Origin: Candidatus Gastranaerophilales bacterium | GTDB lineage: Bacteria; Cyanobacteriota; Vampirovibrionia; Gastranaerophilales; Gastranaerophilaceae | Reading direction: 5' to 3' | NCBI GenBank assembly: GCA_944325185.1 | Contig: CALUZA010000059.1 | Coordinates: 70,140-108,735, forward strand | DNA length: 38,596 nucleotides | Shown: piece after piece, positions 1 to 9,372 of the stretch | Layout: each line of letters begins with the position of its first letter | Position numbering within the stretch: position 1 is the stretch's first letter | The notes under the pieces: model-generated | The model's database searches: none | Told to the model about the DNA's origin: nothing | What the model saw: the letters and a program-made list of their open reading frames with translations, nothing else | Made by a program: the position numbers and the translations under genes

Positions 1-1
1 A

Positions 2-169
2 TTTGCAGATAAAAATATTCCAACTATTTTTTTCACTCAAGCTTTTTGCTCAAAAACTCAACTTGCAAAGTATCTTGCAAATAAATATGACGGACTCTTT
101 ATAGACGTGGATTGCAATGCAAATAATTCCATTAAAGCAAAAATAGAAGCATTTTTAAAACTGAGGTAA
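2..169 (+). CDS. C-terminal fragment of an unidentified protein, cut by the window edge
   Basis: An open frame enters from the left edge and gives 55 residues ending in TAA, 2 bases before the next ATG, so the two genes are probably one operon. The visible part alternates hydrophobic strands and polar helices (NIPTIFFTQAF, DGLFIDVD) and ends in a helix, IKAKIEAFLK. That ending and the activase-like protein downstream are compatible with a 2-hydroxyacyl-CoA dehydratase D-component-like protein, whose members often end in a similar 'R-I-E-A-F' helix. This is a guess from a short tail. What is certain is only that a coding frame ends here. Confidence 0.6.
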   Translation, partial: FADKNIPTIFFTQAFCSKTQLAKYLANKYDGLFIDVDCNANNSIKAKIEAFLKLR

Positions 170-171
170 AA

Positions 172-822
172 ATGGAAATATATATAGATGCAGGAACAAC
201 TTGGACTAAAATTTTAAAAATCAAAAATAATGAAAAATCATACGAAGTTATACCTACAAGCAAATTAAAAAACCTTAATCTAACACCCACAAAAGCCACA
301 GGTCACAGCATCATAAAAACAAATAACTATGAAAATGAAGTAGTAGCCCTTGCAAACGGTGCAAAAAAATATCTCGAAGATAATTTTATAGCTTTAGATT
401 TAGGTTCAAGAGACATAAAGTGGGTAAAATATCAAAATAAAAAATTTCAAGATATGGATTGGAATTCATCTTGTGCAAGCGCAACAGGAGCAACTGTTGA
501 AATGCTTTTAAAATTTTATAACGTAAAAGCTGAAGATTTAATTTTTACAAAAGAAAAATACGCAATTACCTGCGGAATTTTTGGATTAGAAAAAATAATG
601 GATGATGTTTCAAACGGTTTGGAACCAAAAATTGCAATTTCAAAATTCATCCACGGCATTGCATATAATGCTTTCGCTTTTACTAAAAATCCTGATAAAA
701 TATGTATTTCCGGTGGTTTTTGCGAAAACAAATGTTTTATAAGATGTCTGGAAGAATATTGTAAAGTCATACCTTTGGGAAGATTTGTACTTGTAGACGG
801 GCTCAAGGCAATGACAAACTAA
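172..822 (+). CDS. BadF/HgdC-type activase-like ATPase (ASKHA fold)
   Basis: The protein has 216 residues. The N-terminal phosphate-1 loop of the ASKHA fold is clear (IDAGTTWTKI, residues 5-14). A second segment, LDLGSRDIKW (75-84), matches the phosphate-2 region, and ISGGFCENK (179-187) matches the adenosine loop. In 2-hydroxyacyl-CoA dehydratase activators a [4Fe-4S] cluster is held at the dimer interface by one cysteine in CAAGTG and one in CAVF. Here Cys101 (SCASATG) and Cys134 (TCGIFG) sit in the matching places, so cluster binding remains possible. The protein is shorter than typical activators (about 255-270 residues). The substrate enzyme is unknown; the truncated gene upstream is the obvious partner. 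The stop overlaps the convergent cheA by 4 bases. Confidence 0.7.
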   Translation: MEIYIDAGTTWTKILKIKNNEKSYEVIPTSKLKNLNLTPTKATGHSIIKTNNYENEVVALANGAKKYLEDNFIALDLGSRDIKWVKYQNKKFQDMDWNSSCASATGATVEMLLKFYNVKAEDLIFTKEKYAITCGIFGLEKIMDDVSNGLEPKIAISKFIHGIAYNAFAFTKNPDKICISGGFCENKCFIRCLEEYCKVIPLGRFVLVDGLKAMTN

Positions 823-3800
823 TAATTTAAAATCGACTCAATTTCAGCAATCAGTTCTTCCTGCTTAAATAAATTTTTCTGAATATATGTTTTAATTTTT
901 GCTTCTTCTGCTTCTTTTGAATATTTCTCTTTTGGCTCCGAACTTACGACAATAACAGGAATATTTTCATAACCGGATATTTTCCTCAATTCCATAATAA
1001 ATTCAAAACCATTCATTTCGGGCATTTGCACGTCTGTAATAACTAAATCGTATTTTACCTGCCTTACTTTTTCAAGCGCCCTTATTGAATCTGTAGCAGT
1101 TGATACATTATATCCATAATTAGATAAAATATTTTTTTGCAAAATCCTCGTAGTATGAGAATCATCGACAATTAAAATCTTGTATTTAAAATTATCCTGA
1201 GTTTTTATAATTCCATTTTTAGTTATAATTTTACTTCTTAATTTTTTTGAATTTATTGTAGAAATAATATCAGAAGTATTCAAAATTAAACATGCTTCAC
1301 CATTTGCAAGAGTTGTAATTCCTGAAATATGTTTTACCTTAAACAAAGGGGGCGCAAGCTTTTTGTGAACAATTTCCTGATCAGAAATCAATTTTTCAAC
1401 AATAATTCCAAAAATAGTATTATCAGTTTCAATAATTAATAAAGTATACTTATTTGTTTCTCTCGGAACATTTTCAAAATTTAAAATCTGCGAAAGTGTA
1501 TAAATAGGGACTGCGGAACCATTGTATATATAATAACTCCTATTATCTTTTTCAAAAATTTCATCAAAATTTATTCTTGCAATAGTTTTTATTACAGATG
1601 TTTCAATAGCATAAAGCTGGGTTTGCTCTTCAATAACAAAAACTTTTTTGGTTGCAACAGTTGCAGGCAAAATTATTCTAACAACAGTTCCTTTATTCAA
1701 TTCCGAAAATATGTCAACCCTGCCATTCATTTGACTTATTTTTGTATTAACTATATCTAAACCCAAACCTCTGCCTGATAGTTCAGTAACAAAATCTTCC
1801 GTTGAAAAACCGGGATAAAATATCAAATTAGTCAATTCTTCATTGCTTATTGCATTGAGTTCATCTTCTGTTAAAAGTTTTTTTTCAAGAGCTTTTGCTT
1901 TTATTTTTTCTATATCAAGCCCTCTGCCGTCATCTTTTACATCAATAATCACTCTATTATCCTTGTAAGATGCATTAATTTCAATTTTACCTACAGGATT
2001 TTTATTTAAAGCTTTTCTTGTTTCAACATCTTCAATTCCATGATCAATCGAATTTCTTATAATATGTATTAATGGAATTTTAATTTCTTCAATAATAGTT
2101 TTATCCGCAGTTATATCTGCTCCTTCAATAATCAAATCTATTTTTTTATTTTTATCTCGAGCAATATTATGAACCATTCTCGGAAAAAGTTGAAAAATAG
2201 TTGAAAGAGGCAAAATTCTCATATTTTTAACCATTGCTTCAATTTCCGTTGCAGTAGAATTTAATTTTGTTTCACTTTCTTGTAATTGCTTAAATAAATT
2301 CGACATTTCTTTAATTAAAGAAGCAATTTTTTCTTGATGTTGTTCTGATAAAGCACATAATTGCTTATTATAGGCAACTATTTTTCTATAATCTTGAACC
2401 TCTTCATTAATTGGATTTGATAAATATTTTTTATCAAAATATTTTATATAATAACCCATTTTGATAAAGTTTTTTTGCCAATCAGACAAATCATTACTTA
2501 TTTTTTTAGCAAGAGAAAGCTGTTCGTTTGTTTTAATTTTAGAAACAATCAACTCTCCTATTTGACCGACCAAATTATCCAATTTAGCAGAATCAACTCT
2601 AAGCGTTTTAATTTCAGTATTTGTTATTGTATTTAAAATTTCTTTTTGAGTAAGTTCACCTGCATTAGTAGTTTTTTCAGATTTTTCAGATTTATCTTTA
2701 TATTGAAATTTTGCCATTGTCTTTATGACATCAGCTTTAATCAGAGCATCCTTTATCTGCAAAGGATTATTAGATTTAATGGCATTTAAAATTTCTTTTA
2801 TTCCAAGTGTAATATCATGGGTTGTTGGAATATTTTTTTCTTTAAAAATTTCCAATATCTCTTTTACATTTTTATATGCATTTTTAATTTGATTATCATT
2901 CTCGTTTGAAATTAAATCGCCGACTAAATCAAACACCTCATTTAAAAAATCAGGATTTAATTCCAATAAAGGCAATCTTTCCAAAATTTCATCAGCTTTT
3001 TCATTTTTCGGAAGACTAATTTCCTTTATTTCCGGAAGCTTTTGCTGTTCTTTTAATTTTTCTTCAACAACTTCATAATAATCTTTTCTTGAAATACGCT
3101 CCTTATCTGCATACTTAGAAACCGCTTCAATCAAAGCTATTACGCAATTATTTACTTCTAAAAAAGAAAACTCTTTATTGTCGGACATCTTAAATTTATC
3201 AAGTGCATTTAGTATATTTTGTGCAAAATTCTCGAAAGAAGCAGCAATGTTTGAATCTATGGTTTTTATTAAACTTTCAAATGTTCTAATGCTACCTTCT
3301 ATTTCAAAAATCTTCTCAAAATTTTTAGACTTTCTTACACTTGAAATAACAAATAAAATATCAACTAAAATATCTTCAACTTTTTCAAACTTTTCCAAAA
3401 ACTCTTTTTTAGCAGGATTAACATTCTCATCTATGCTTCTATTTTGAGTTTCATAATTTTCATAATTATTAATAATTGTTTGCAATTTTTCAATGTATAT
3501 TTGAATTTCAGGACTTTTATATTCCTCTTTTTGGCTTACAGTTTTATTAATCAAAGAAGAAATAAACTCCAAACATTCAGAAATTGTATCTGCAATATTT
3601 GAAGTCATTGTAAGTTTTTCCTCTTTTACAAGACTAATAATATCTTCAATTTTATGAGCAAGATTTTGAATATCCTCAAAACCAAGCATACGTGCAGAAC
3701 CCTTCAAAGAATGAGCATCTCGAAATAACTGCATCGCAATTTCATTATTAGCGCCATCTTTCTCAAGCATTAAAAGTTTTCCATCCATTGATGAAATTAT

Positions 3801-3863
3801 TTCCATGCTTTCTTGTTGAAAAATATTCAATATTTCATTTAATTCTTCTTTTTGAAATTCCAT
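819..3863 (-). CDS. cheA: Hybrid chemotaxis histidine kinase CheA with C-terminal receiver
   Basis: This 1014-residue kinase passes phosphate from an internal His to receiver domains and controls motility. An HPt domain lies at about 1-110, with phosphoacceptor His51 in AHSLKGSARMLG. A long helical linker of about 300 residues follows. The dimerisation segment near 420-450 contains LRVDSAKLDNLVGQIGEL. The HATPase domain has the N box (RNSIDHGIE), G1 (DDGRGLD) and G2 (GRGLGLDIV). A CheW-like domain (about 710-840) binds the coupling protein and receptor. A receiver domain (about 894-1014) has the acidic pair VDD and the phosphorylatable Asp in ITDVQMPEMNG. No separate CheY-binding P2 domain is evident. 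The hybrid plan resembles CheA proteins of cyanobacterial taxis or pilus systems. It follows the receptor gene by 15 bases, with AAGG upstream of its start, so the two are co-transcribed. Confidence 0.92.
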   Translation of the reverse strand: MEFQKEELNEILNIFQQESMEIISSMDGKLLMLEKDGANNEIAMQLFRDAHSLKGSARMLGFEDIQNLAHKIEDIISLVKEEKLTMTSNIADTISECLEFISSLINKTVSQKEEYKSPEIQIYIEKLQTIINNYENYETQNRSIDENVNPAKKEFLEKFEKVEDILVDILFVISSVRKSKNFEKIFEIEGSIRTFESLIKTIDSNIAASFENFAQNILNALDKFKMSDNKEFSFLEVNNCVIALIEAVSKYADKERISRKDYYEVVEEKLKEQQKLPEIKEISLPKNEKADEILERLPLLELNPDFLNEVFDLVGDLISNENDNQIKNAYKNVKEILEIFKEKNIPTTHDITLGIKEILNAIKSNNPLQIKDALIKADVIKTMAKFQYKDKSEKSEKTTNAGELTQKEILNTITNTEIKTLRVDSAKLDNLVGQIGELIVSKIKTNEQLSLAKKISNDLSDWQKNFIKMGYYIKYFDKKYLSNPINEEVQDYRKIVAYNKQLCALSEQHQEKIASLIKEMSNLFKQLQESETKLNSTATEIEAMVKNMRILPLSTIFQLFPRMVHNIARDKNKKIDLIIEGADITADKTIIEEIKIPLIHIIRNSIDHGIEDVETRKALNKNPVGKIEINASYKDNRVIIDVKDDGRGLDIEKIKAKALEKKLLTEDELNAISNEELTNLIFYPGFSTEDFVTELSGRGLGLDIVNTKISQMNGRVDIFSELNKGTVVRIILPATVATKKVFVIEEQTQLYAIETSVIKTIARINFDEIFEKDNRSYYIYNGSAVPIYTLSQILNFENVPRETNKYTLLIIETDNTIFGIIVEKLISDQEIVHKKLAPPLFKVKHISGITTLANGEACLILNTSDIISTINSKKLRSKIITKNGIIKTQDNFKYKILIVDDSHTTRILQKNILSNYGYNVSTATDSIRALEKVRQVKYDLVITDVQMPEMNGFEFIMELRKISGYENIPVIVVSSEPKEKYSKEAEEAKIKTYIQKNLFKQEELIAEIESILNY

Positions 3864-3878
3864 TTCAAAGCCTTAAAA

Positions 3879-4928
3879 TTAAACAATTGATTGTTTTAAA
3901 TTGTTAGAAGCAGATTCGATTTTTTCAAAAATAGTTTCATTTTCATCCGTAATTTTTTGACTTTCTTCAACTATTTGCGAAATCTCCTTCATGTAATTAT
4001 CAGTTGTCTTTGAATCTGTTTGAATTTGCTTAGATGAAACAATGATTTCTTTCATATTAGAAGAAATCTCATTCATAACACCAATCAACTGCTCGATATT
4101 TTCGCTTATAATATGCGCATGCTCCAAACCGGATTCAATTTCTTTTGTACCCTCTTCTGTTGCAAGAACAGTAGAATTTGCGGTCTGTTGAATATCATTA
4201 ATTAAAGAAATAATCTTTGTGGTAGCTTGCTTTGATTCATCTGCAAGTTTTCTAATTTCAGACGCAACAACAGCAAAACCCTTGCCGTGTTCCCCTGCTC
4301 TTGCTGCTTCTACAGCCGCATTAAGTGCAAGCAAATTAGTTTGTTCGGCTATATCCTCTACAAGACCTATAGTAGAAGAAATAGATTGAACAAAATCTGA
4401 TAATTCAAGAATTAACTCTGCAATTGTTTGGATTTTATGTCTTATAGAAAACATTTTTTCTATATTTGTTTTAACTGCACCATACTCATTATTTGTAAAA
4501 TTAAGAGATTGTTCTGTTTTTTCCTGCGTTAAATCAGTTAATTCTTTCATAGTTAGAGAATATTTTTGCAAATTTTCAATTAAAACAATTGCATCTTTTA
4601 TTCTGGCATTCGATACGAGATTATTTTGCTTTTGCGAATTATTTTTATTTTGCATAAATTCAAGTTCATTTATTGTTGTATCTGCAGAGGAAAGAATAAT
4701 ACCGTCCAAAAGTCTTTTTATATTATTTTTATTGTATTCAAAAACCAAAAAAGTAATGAGATATAAAACCCCTATTGCAATCCCAAACTCCATCGGTCCA
4801 AATTCTTTATAATAAACCACATAAAATATGACCGCAAAAGCCACAAATATAGCCAAACAATCTATTATCTGCTTTTTAATTAACTCTTTTGTAATGTTTA
4901 CTTTATTTTTTTCTACTTCTTTTGACAT
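3879..4928 (-). CDS. Methyl-accepting chemotaxis protein without periplasmic sensor
   Basis: A 349-residue receptor. Two membrane segments near the N-terminus (about 21-40 and 46-64) are joined by only about five residues, so there is no extracytoplasmic ligand domain. No HAMP domain is recognisable. The rest is helical and contains the highly conserved receptor hairpin tip, [19 protein letters not shown], followed by [18 protein letters not shown], which contacts CheA and CheW. No C-terminal CheR-binding pentapeptide is present. It must sense something in the membrane, in the cytoplasm, or through a partner. It is the first gene of the receptor-cheA pair and is divergent from the response-regulator gene. 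Confidence 0.92.
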   Translation of the reverse strand: MSKEVEKNKVNITKELIKKQIIDCLAIFVAFAVIFYVVYYKEFGPMEFGIAIGVLYLITFLVFEYNKNNIKRLLDGIILSSADTTINELEFMQNKNNSQKQNNLVSNARIKDAIVLIENLQKYSLTMKELTDLTQEKTEQSLNFTNNEYGAVKTNIEKMFSIRHKIQTIAELILELSDFVQSISSTIGLVEDIAEQTNLLALNAAVEAARAGEHGKGFAVVASEIRKLADESKQATTKIISLINDIQQTANSTVLATEEGTKEIESGLEHAHIISENIEQLIGVMNEISSNMKEIIVSSKQIQTDSKTTDNYMKEISQIVEESQKITDENETIFEKIESASNNLKQSIV

Positions 4929-4993
4929 ATTTCACCTTTAAATAAAAAAATGTATAATTGTATTATATTAAATTATAGTAAATAAGTTAAGCT
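4929..4993. promoter_or_regulatory. Divergent promoter region of the chemosensory cluster
   Basis: This 65-base, almost pure A/T gap separates the start codons of the receptor/cheA pair and the receiver/CheW pair, so promoters for both directions must lie here or just inside the genes. Several TATAAT-like boxes can be read on both strands, for example GTATAATTG, but no convincing -35 partner at proper spacing stands out. The call rests on gene orientation rather than on recognised boxes. Confidence 0.45.
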
Positions 4994-6406
4994 ATGACAA
5001 AAAAAGTAATCATTATAGATGATAGTTCAACGGCTCTTAATCTTCTAAAAACTACATTTGAAAGCTATTTATGGGAAGTTTATACAGCAAAATCATGCGA
5101 TAAAGCTTATGAAATGATATTTGATGTTGCTCCCGATTTAATTATAACCGATGCTATAATGCCTGTTGTCGGAGGTTTTCAGCTTGTTAAATCAATAAGA
5201 AAAAATGAAAAAATTTCTAAAATCCCCGTTATAGTATATAGCGTACTGCCTGAAAAAAATGCAAAATTTTACATTAAAGAAGACTCCATAGAATATTTTT
5301 TAACAAAAGATGATAATTATGATGAATTAATGAAACTTGCAGAAGAAATTACAAAAAAATATCCTTTAAGCGATAAATATAAAGAAGAAATTTTAGACAC
5401 AAAAAAAGAAGCTAAAGAAGAACAAAACGAAGAAATTATAATAGAACAAAAGGTATTTGAAGAAGAAACAGAAACAATTTTAAACTTAGAAACCCTTGAA
5501 AAAGACCTAAAAGAAAAACTTAATCACCCAAAAGATGACAAAGAATTTTTCTTTAATTTATTTTCTTTTCTTTATCAAATTTTAAATTACGATTTATCAA
5601 TAATTCATCCATACTCCGATAACAAAAATTCGGATATTTACTTTGATATAAAAGACATTATTCTAAGCAGACTTTTCCAAAATTTTATTTTGAATAAATA
5701 CAAAGCAAGTAATTCCACTTTATTCAAAAAATATGCTCCAAATTTAAAAACTATTTCAAGCGAAGAAGATTTTCTCACAAAGCTGGAGATGGAATTTGAA
5801 TATAAAAACTCTCAAACTGCTTCAGTTACATTTTATTCCCAAGCAAACAACAAATGGCAAAATCAAGAAAATATAGAAACAATAAAACAACTTTTAAATA
5901 AACTTTTTAAGAACAGATATATAAATAAATCCTCTAATTTTAATAAAAAAGAAGAAATATCCAAAAAATATTCTCTAAACAAACCGGAGATGAACCTTTC
6001 TTTGAAATTAGAAAATGAGACCGAAAATTCCTATATAGGAATTCTTGATATTATAAATTTTGCCGACTTAAAAAATAATTTAACAACAGAAGAACTTGAT
6101 ATAGTTAACTCTAAAATTTCAGAAAAAATCATAAACTACATAGACAAAAATGAACACGTATATAAAAACGATGAAGATGAGTACATAATAATTATTTATG
6201 CAAAAAACGAAAACCGAGCAGCCTATAAATTTAACTGCATAGTAAGACTTTTAGAAGAAATTTCTTATAACACATTTAAAATTGAATCTACAATTGGAGC
6301 AAGTTCTTGTATAATTGATAACGTTTTAAATATTAACGAAGCGGAAAAAACCGCAAGAATTGCTCTCGAATTTACAAATTCAACAGACAAGGTGGTAGTA
6401 CAATAA
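4994..6406 (+). CDS. Response regulator with C-terminal degenerate GGDEF-like domain
   Basis: A 470-residue protein. Residues 1-120 are a receiver domain with the acidic pair Asp9/Asp10 (IIIDDSS), the phosphorylatable Asp53 (IITDAIMP) and the conserved Lys (FLTKDD). An acidic, Glu/Lys-rich linker follows at about 128-180. A helical middle region of unknown type comes next. A domain at about 335-470 has the strand-helix pattern of a GGDEF fold, but the signature site reads NDEDEY instead of GG[DE]EF. It is therefore unlikely to make cyclic-di-GMP and may bind a nucleotide or act as a protein interface. The gene overlaps the double-CheW gene by one base (TAATG), which indicates translational coupling. 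CheA, encoded across the divergent gap, is the natural phosphodonor. Confidence 0.82.
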   Translation: MTKKVIIIDDSSTALNLLKTTFESYLWEVYTAKSCDKAYEMIFDVAPDLIITDAIMPVVGGFQLVKSIRKNEKISKIPVIVYSVLPEKNAKFYIKEDSIEYFLTKDDNYDELMKLAEEITKKYPLSDKYKEEILDTKKEAKEEQNEEIIIEQKVFEEETETILNLETLEKDLKEKLNHPKDDKEFFFNLFSFLYQILNYDLSIIHPYSDNKNSDIYFDIKDIILSRLFQNFILNKYKASNSTLFKKYAPNLKTISSEEDFLTKLEMEFEYKNSQTASVTFYSQANNKWQNQENIETIKQLLNKLFKNRYINKSSNFNKKEEISKKYSLNKPEMNLSLKLENETENSYIGILDIINFADLKNNLTTEELDIVNSKISEKIINYIDKNEHVYKNDEDEYIIIIYAKNENRAAYKFNCIVRLLEEISYNTFKIESTIGASSCIIDNVLNINEAEKTARIALEFTNSTDKVVVQ

Positions 6407-7449
6407 TGCAAAATGACATAATTGTTGCTAATAAAAATTTAATTGAAAAAACAACTGAAGAAAACAAAAACGAATATTACACAATAATTGAAATTAATGA
6501 AAAAACTTTTGGAATTAAAGCAAAAAATGTTTTAGAAATAGTCAAATTAATGAAACTAGACTATCCAAACAAAATGCCTTCTTGCATCTTGGGAATAATA
6601 GAATACGAGCAAAAACCAATCGGAGTAATTGATTTAAGAGAAGTATTTAAAAATAAAAGAATTATATACGATTTAAGCGCAAAAATAATAATTTTAAAAA
6701 CAGAACAAACAGTAATTTCAATAATTTGCGACAAAGTTTTAGATATTAAAAAACTGGACAAAGAAAAAATTCACCATCTTCCATATCAAAAACAAACAGA
6801 TTTCTACGAAGGACTTTATATAAACGACAATGAAAATATTTACATACTAAACACTGACAGTATCGCAAATTATATAGATTTAAATCCCGCATTGTTTGAA
6901 AACAAAGAAGATAACAACAGCTATATAATTAATGACGAAAATTCAAAAAAAATACTTGCCGAAAGAAAAAATTTTCTATCGACTGTTGATGAAGACATCA
7001 CTACAAACACGCCTTTATACGACAGAGGAGTATCCTTTATCATAAATAACATCAAATACTATATCAACATGGCAAGCGTAAAAGAATTTTTTAAAGTAAA
7101 TAATTCAAAGTTTATCAAAGTTCCCAGCACTCCTGATTATATCTTCGGATTAATCAACATCAAAGGTGATTATATAACCGTTTTAGATATAAGGAGATTT
7201 TTCAACACCTCAAAAACAGAAATAAAAGAAAAATCAACGATTATAATTTTAAATTCGAACGAATACAAAATAGGAATTTTAGCAGATGAAATTTGCGAAA
7301 GCATGAATGTAGATTTTGAAGAAATTCTACAAAACAGACTAAATTCACAAGAAGAAAATAAAATGCTTGAATTTGTAAAAGACGGTGAAATATACCAAGT
7401 TCTTGATACAGAAAAACTATTTCAAGATGAACGCCTCACAATTTGCTAA
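6406..7449 (+). CDS. Double CheW-domain coupling protein
   Basis: The 347-residue protein contains two CheW-like SH3-type folds. The first spans about 22-130 (FGIKAKNVLEIVKL, then GIIEYEQKPIGVIDLREVF). The second spans about 205-335 (YINMASVKEFFKV, then FGLINIKGDYITVLDIRRFF). Both keep the pattern 'small-Gly-[IL]-x-x-x-x-x-x-[IV]-x-Val-[IL]-Asp-[IL]-Arg' typical of the family. CheW bridges receptors and CheA; tandem versions can join two receptor or kinase molecules or build larger arrays. Start overlap with the upstream response regulator indicates one transcript. The 3' end overlaps the convergent glycosyltransferase gene by 33 bases. No cheR, cheB or stand-alone cheY is present in this cluster. 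Confidence 0.88.
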   Translation: MQNDIIVANKNLIEKTTEENKNEYYTIIEINEKTFGIKAKNVLEIVKLMKLDYPNKMPSCILGIIEYEQKPIGVIDLREVFKNKRIIYDLSAKIIILKTEQTVISIICDKVLDIKKLDKEKIHHLPYQKQTDFYEGLYINDNENIYILNTDSIANYIDLNPALFENKEDNNSYIINDENSKKILAERKNFLSTVDEDITTNTPLYDRGVSFIINNIKYYINMASVKEFFKVNNSKFIKVPSTPDYIFGLINIKGDYITVLDIRRFFNTSKTEIKEKSTIIILNSNEYKIGILADEICESMNVDFEEILQNRLNSQEENKMLEFVKDGEIYQVLDTEKLFQDERLTIC

Positions 7450-9342
7450 ATCTTTTATATACAAATTAATATATTTTTGGGTAAACAATCCCTGCTCAAG
7501 CATTTTTTCCAATGCTTCTTTTGCTGTTTTATAATCCTTTTGATAATCTTTTTTCATAATTTCCGCAAAACCATGCAAGAATACTAAAATAACCAATTTA
7601 AGATCATTATCTTTTTTACATGAAATCATCTTAAGCAAAATTTCTTCATGTTTTTTCAATAATTTTTCTAAATTAGATGTAAAAATTTTTTTTATCTCAA
7701 ACTCTTTTAAAAGCTTCGAAGTAAGCTCTATAAATTCAACCAGCAGCGCTTTAAAAATTCCAAGCTTTTCTTTCATAATAACAACTTTTTTTGCTACATA
7801 ATCTTTATCAATACTGGGCATATAATTATCCAATTGAGGTTTCTCAACAATTTTAAGATTATCAACTATATCTTGCAATTTTTTATTTTCAAAACCGTCA
7901 ATCTGAGCGCCTCCAAAAGAAGAGTTTACAAGCCTTAAATTTGGATTTTTCTTCTTTAATTCAACACTTGTGTCAGAAAACCAATCAATAAAAAGCGCAT
8001 ATCCTGTTTGAGTTGGGATATATTCACCTGTTTGAGATTTAATCGTATATATGTTTTTGTTTAAAAGCTCAAGGTTATCTTTTGCAATTTTAATTGCTGT
8101 TTGTTCCGAATTTCTTACCGTTTTAAAAGAAGAAGCATATCTTTCAAAATTTGGAGCAATAATTTTATACCTATTTTCCTTTTTATCAAAAACACACTCC
8201 AAATCTTCAAATTGACTTCCTTTTGCGTAACATTTTCCATCTTTATATGCTAAATCCTGACCGCAAAGTATTATCTCGTCAAAACCCATCATAACTGCAC
8301 TCATAAAAGCACTATATGAAACAGTTCCAAGTGTTTTTAATTCATCATTCAATTTAAAACAATCTCTAACCCAAGGATTGATAAAATTAGAATCAGAAAG
8401 ATAATTAAAAGTTTTTCTTGTTTTAAAACTTGAAACAATAAAACTGCAAAAACCTTCAAGAATAAAATAGTAATCTTTTGTATCTATTGAATCAAATTGT
8501 CTGCTTGTATCACCCGCTTCTATATCTACAATAAAATCAGGTTTAACACCAAACTGCTGCAATAACTTAACAGTAGGATTAACGGCAAAAATAACAAACT
8601 TATCCTGATTATTTTTAATAATTTCAATATTTTCCCTTAAAGAAGGTCCTGCGGAAAGACAAAGCGCCGCCATTCCTTTGTTTTTATACAAATCTTTCAA
8701 ATCCTGAATGTTTGGATTATTCAAAATATTTTTTAAATTTCTAAAAGTATTAAAAATTGCTTTTGGAGAACTTTTAATTAATGTATTTTGAGATGCAAAA
8801 TGTTCTCCTTGAGCTTTTTGTGCTATTTTTGCAACATTCATGATATCATCGCAAAAAAGTAATTTATAAGACTTTAGAAAACTCAAAGAGATTTTTGTAT
8901 CAGGATTTGAATTTTTAAAAATATGTTCTCTTAATTTTTTTTCATCGGAACAAACTACAACATTTTCTTTGAACAAAGCATCAATTTCCGCTACATTCAA
9001 AACAAAACTCAATATATCAAGATTTGGCTCATAGACTATAATTTTTGAATTTATTGAACTCATTTCATCTGCTAAATATCCTAAGCCCAAACCATATACA
9101 ATTCTTACTGTATTTTTATTATCTTTATTTTCTATTTTTTCTACTATATTTTTAGCTTCTTGAATTGCTCCTGAATCATTATGAAGCAATACATTTTTAT
9201 ATACTAAATTATATTCACCTTTTTGAGTTTGAACTATTGCAATATTTGATTTTTCAAAATCTGCCATTAAAATTTTATTACAAAGCTCTTTATCATACTG
9301 AGCTATTCTATCGAGATTTTTTTCTAATACTTTATTTTCCAT
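7417..9342 (-). CDS. Motility-associated factor (Maf) glycosyltransferase
   Basis: This is a member of the DUF115/MAF_flag10 family, which attaches nonulosonic acids such as pseudaminic acid to flagellin and is needed for filament assembly in several flagellated bacteria. The central domain has the family pattern: AALCLSAGPSLRENIE, then FVIFAVNPTVKLL, GVKPDFIVDIEAGD, and later DEIILCGQDLAYKDGKCYAKG. The N-terminal part has a Rossmann-like segment (IVYGLGLGYLADE). I start it at the ATG at 9342 (MENKVLEKN, 641 residues), 30 bases clear of the divergent gene; an in-frame ATG at 9384 would add 14 residues and overlap that gene's start. Neither start has a clear ribosome site. Its place between chemotaxis and flagellar genes supports a role in flagellin modification. 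Confidence 0.85.
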   Translation of the reverse strand: MENKVLEKNLDRIAQYDKELCNKILMADFEKSNIAIVQTQKGEYNLVYKNVLLHNDSGAIQEAKNIVEKIENKDNKNTVRIVYGLGLGYLADEMSSINSKIIVYEPNLDILSFVLNVAEIDALFKENVVVCSDEKKLREHIFKNSNPDTKISLSFLKSYKLLFCDDIMNVAKIAQKAQGEHFASQNTLIKSSPKAIFNTFRNLKNILNNPNIQDLKDLYKNKGMAALCLSAGPSLRENIEIIKNNQDKFVIFAVNPTVKLLQQFGVKPDFIVDIEAGDTSRQFDSIDTKDYYFILEGFCSFIVSSFKTRKTFNYLSDSNFINPWVRDCFKLNDELKTLGTVSYSAFMSAVMMGFDEIILCGQDLAYKDGKCYAKGSQFEDLECVFDKKENRYKIIAPNFERYASSFKTVRNSEQTAIKIAKDNLELLNKNIYTIKSQTGEYIPTQTGYALFIDWFSDTSVELKKKNPNLRLVNSSFGGAQIDGFENKKLQDIVDNLKIVEKPQLDNYMPSIDKDYVAKKVVIMKEKLGIFKALLVEFIELTSKLLKEFEIKKIFTSNLEKLLKKHEEILLKMISCKKDNDLKLVILVFLHGFAEIMKKDYQKDYKTAKEALEKMLEQGLFTQKYINLYIKDLANCEAFILK

Positions 9343-9372
9343 AGTCAATATGTTAGCATTGATTGAGGAATT

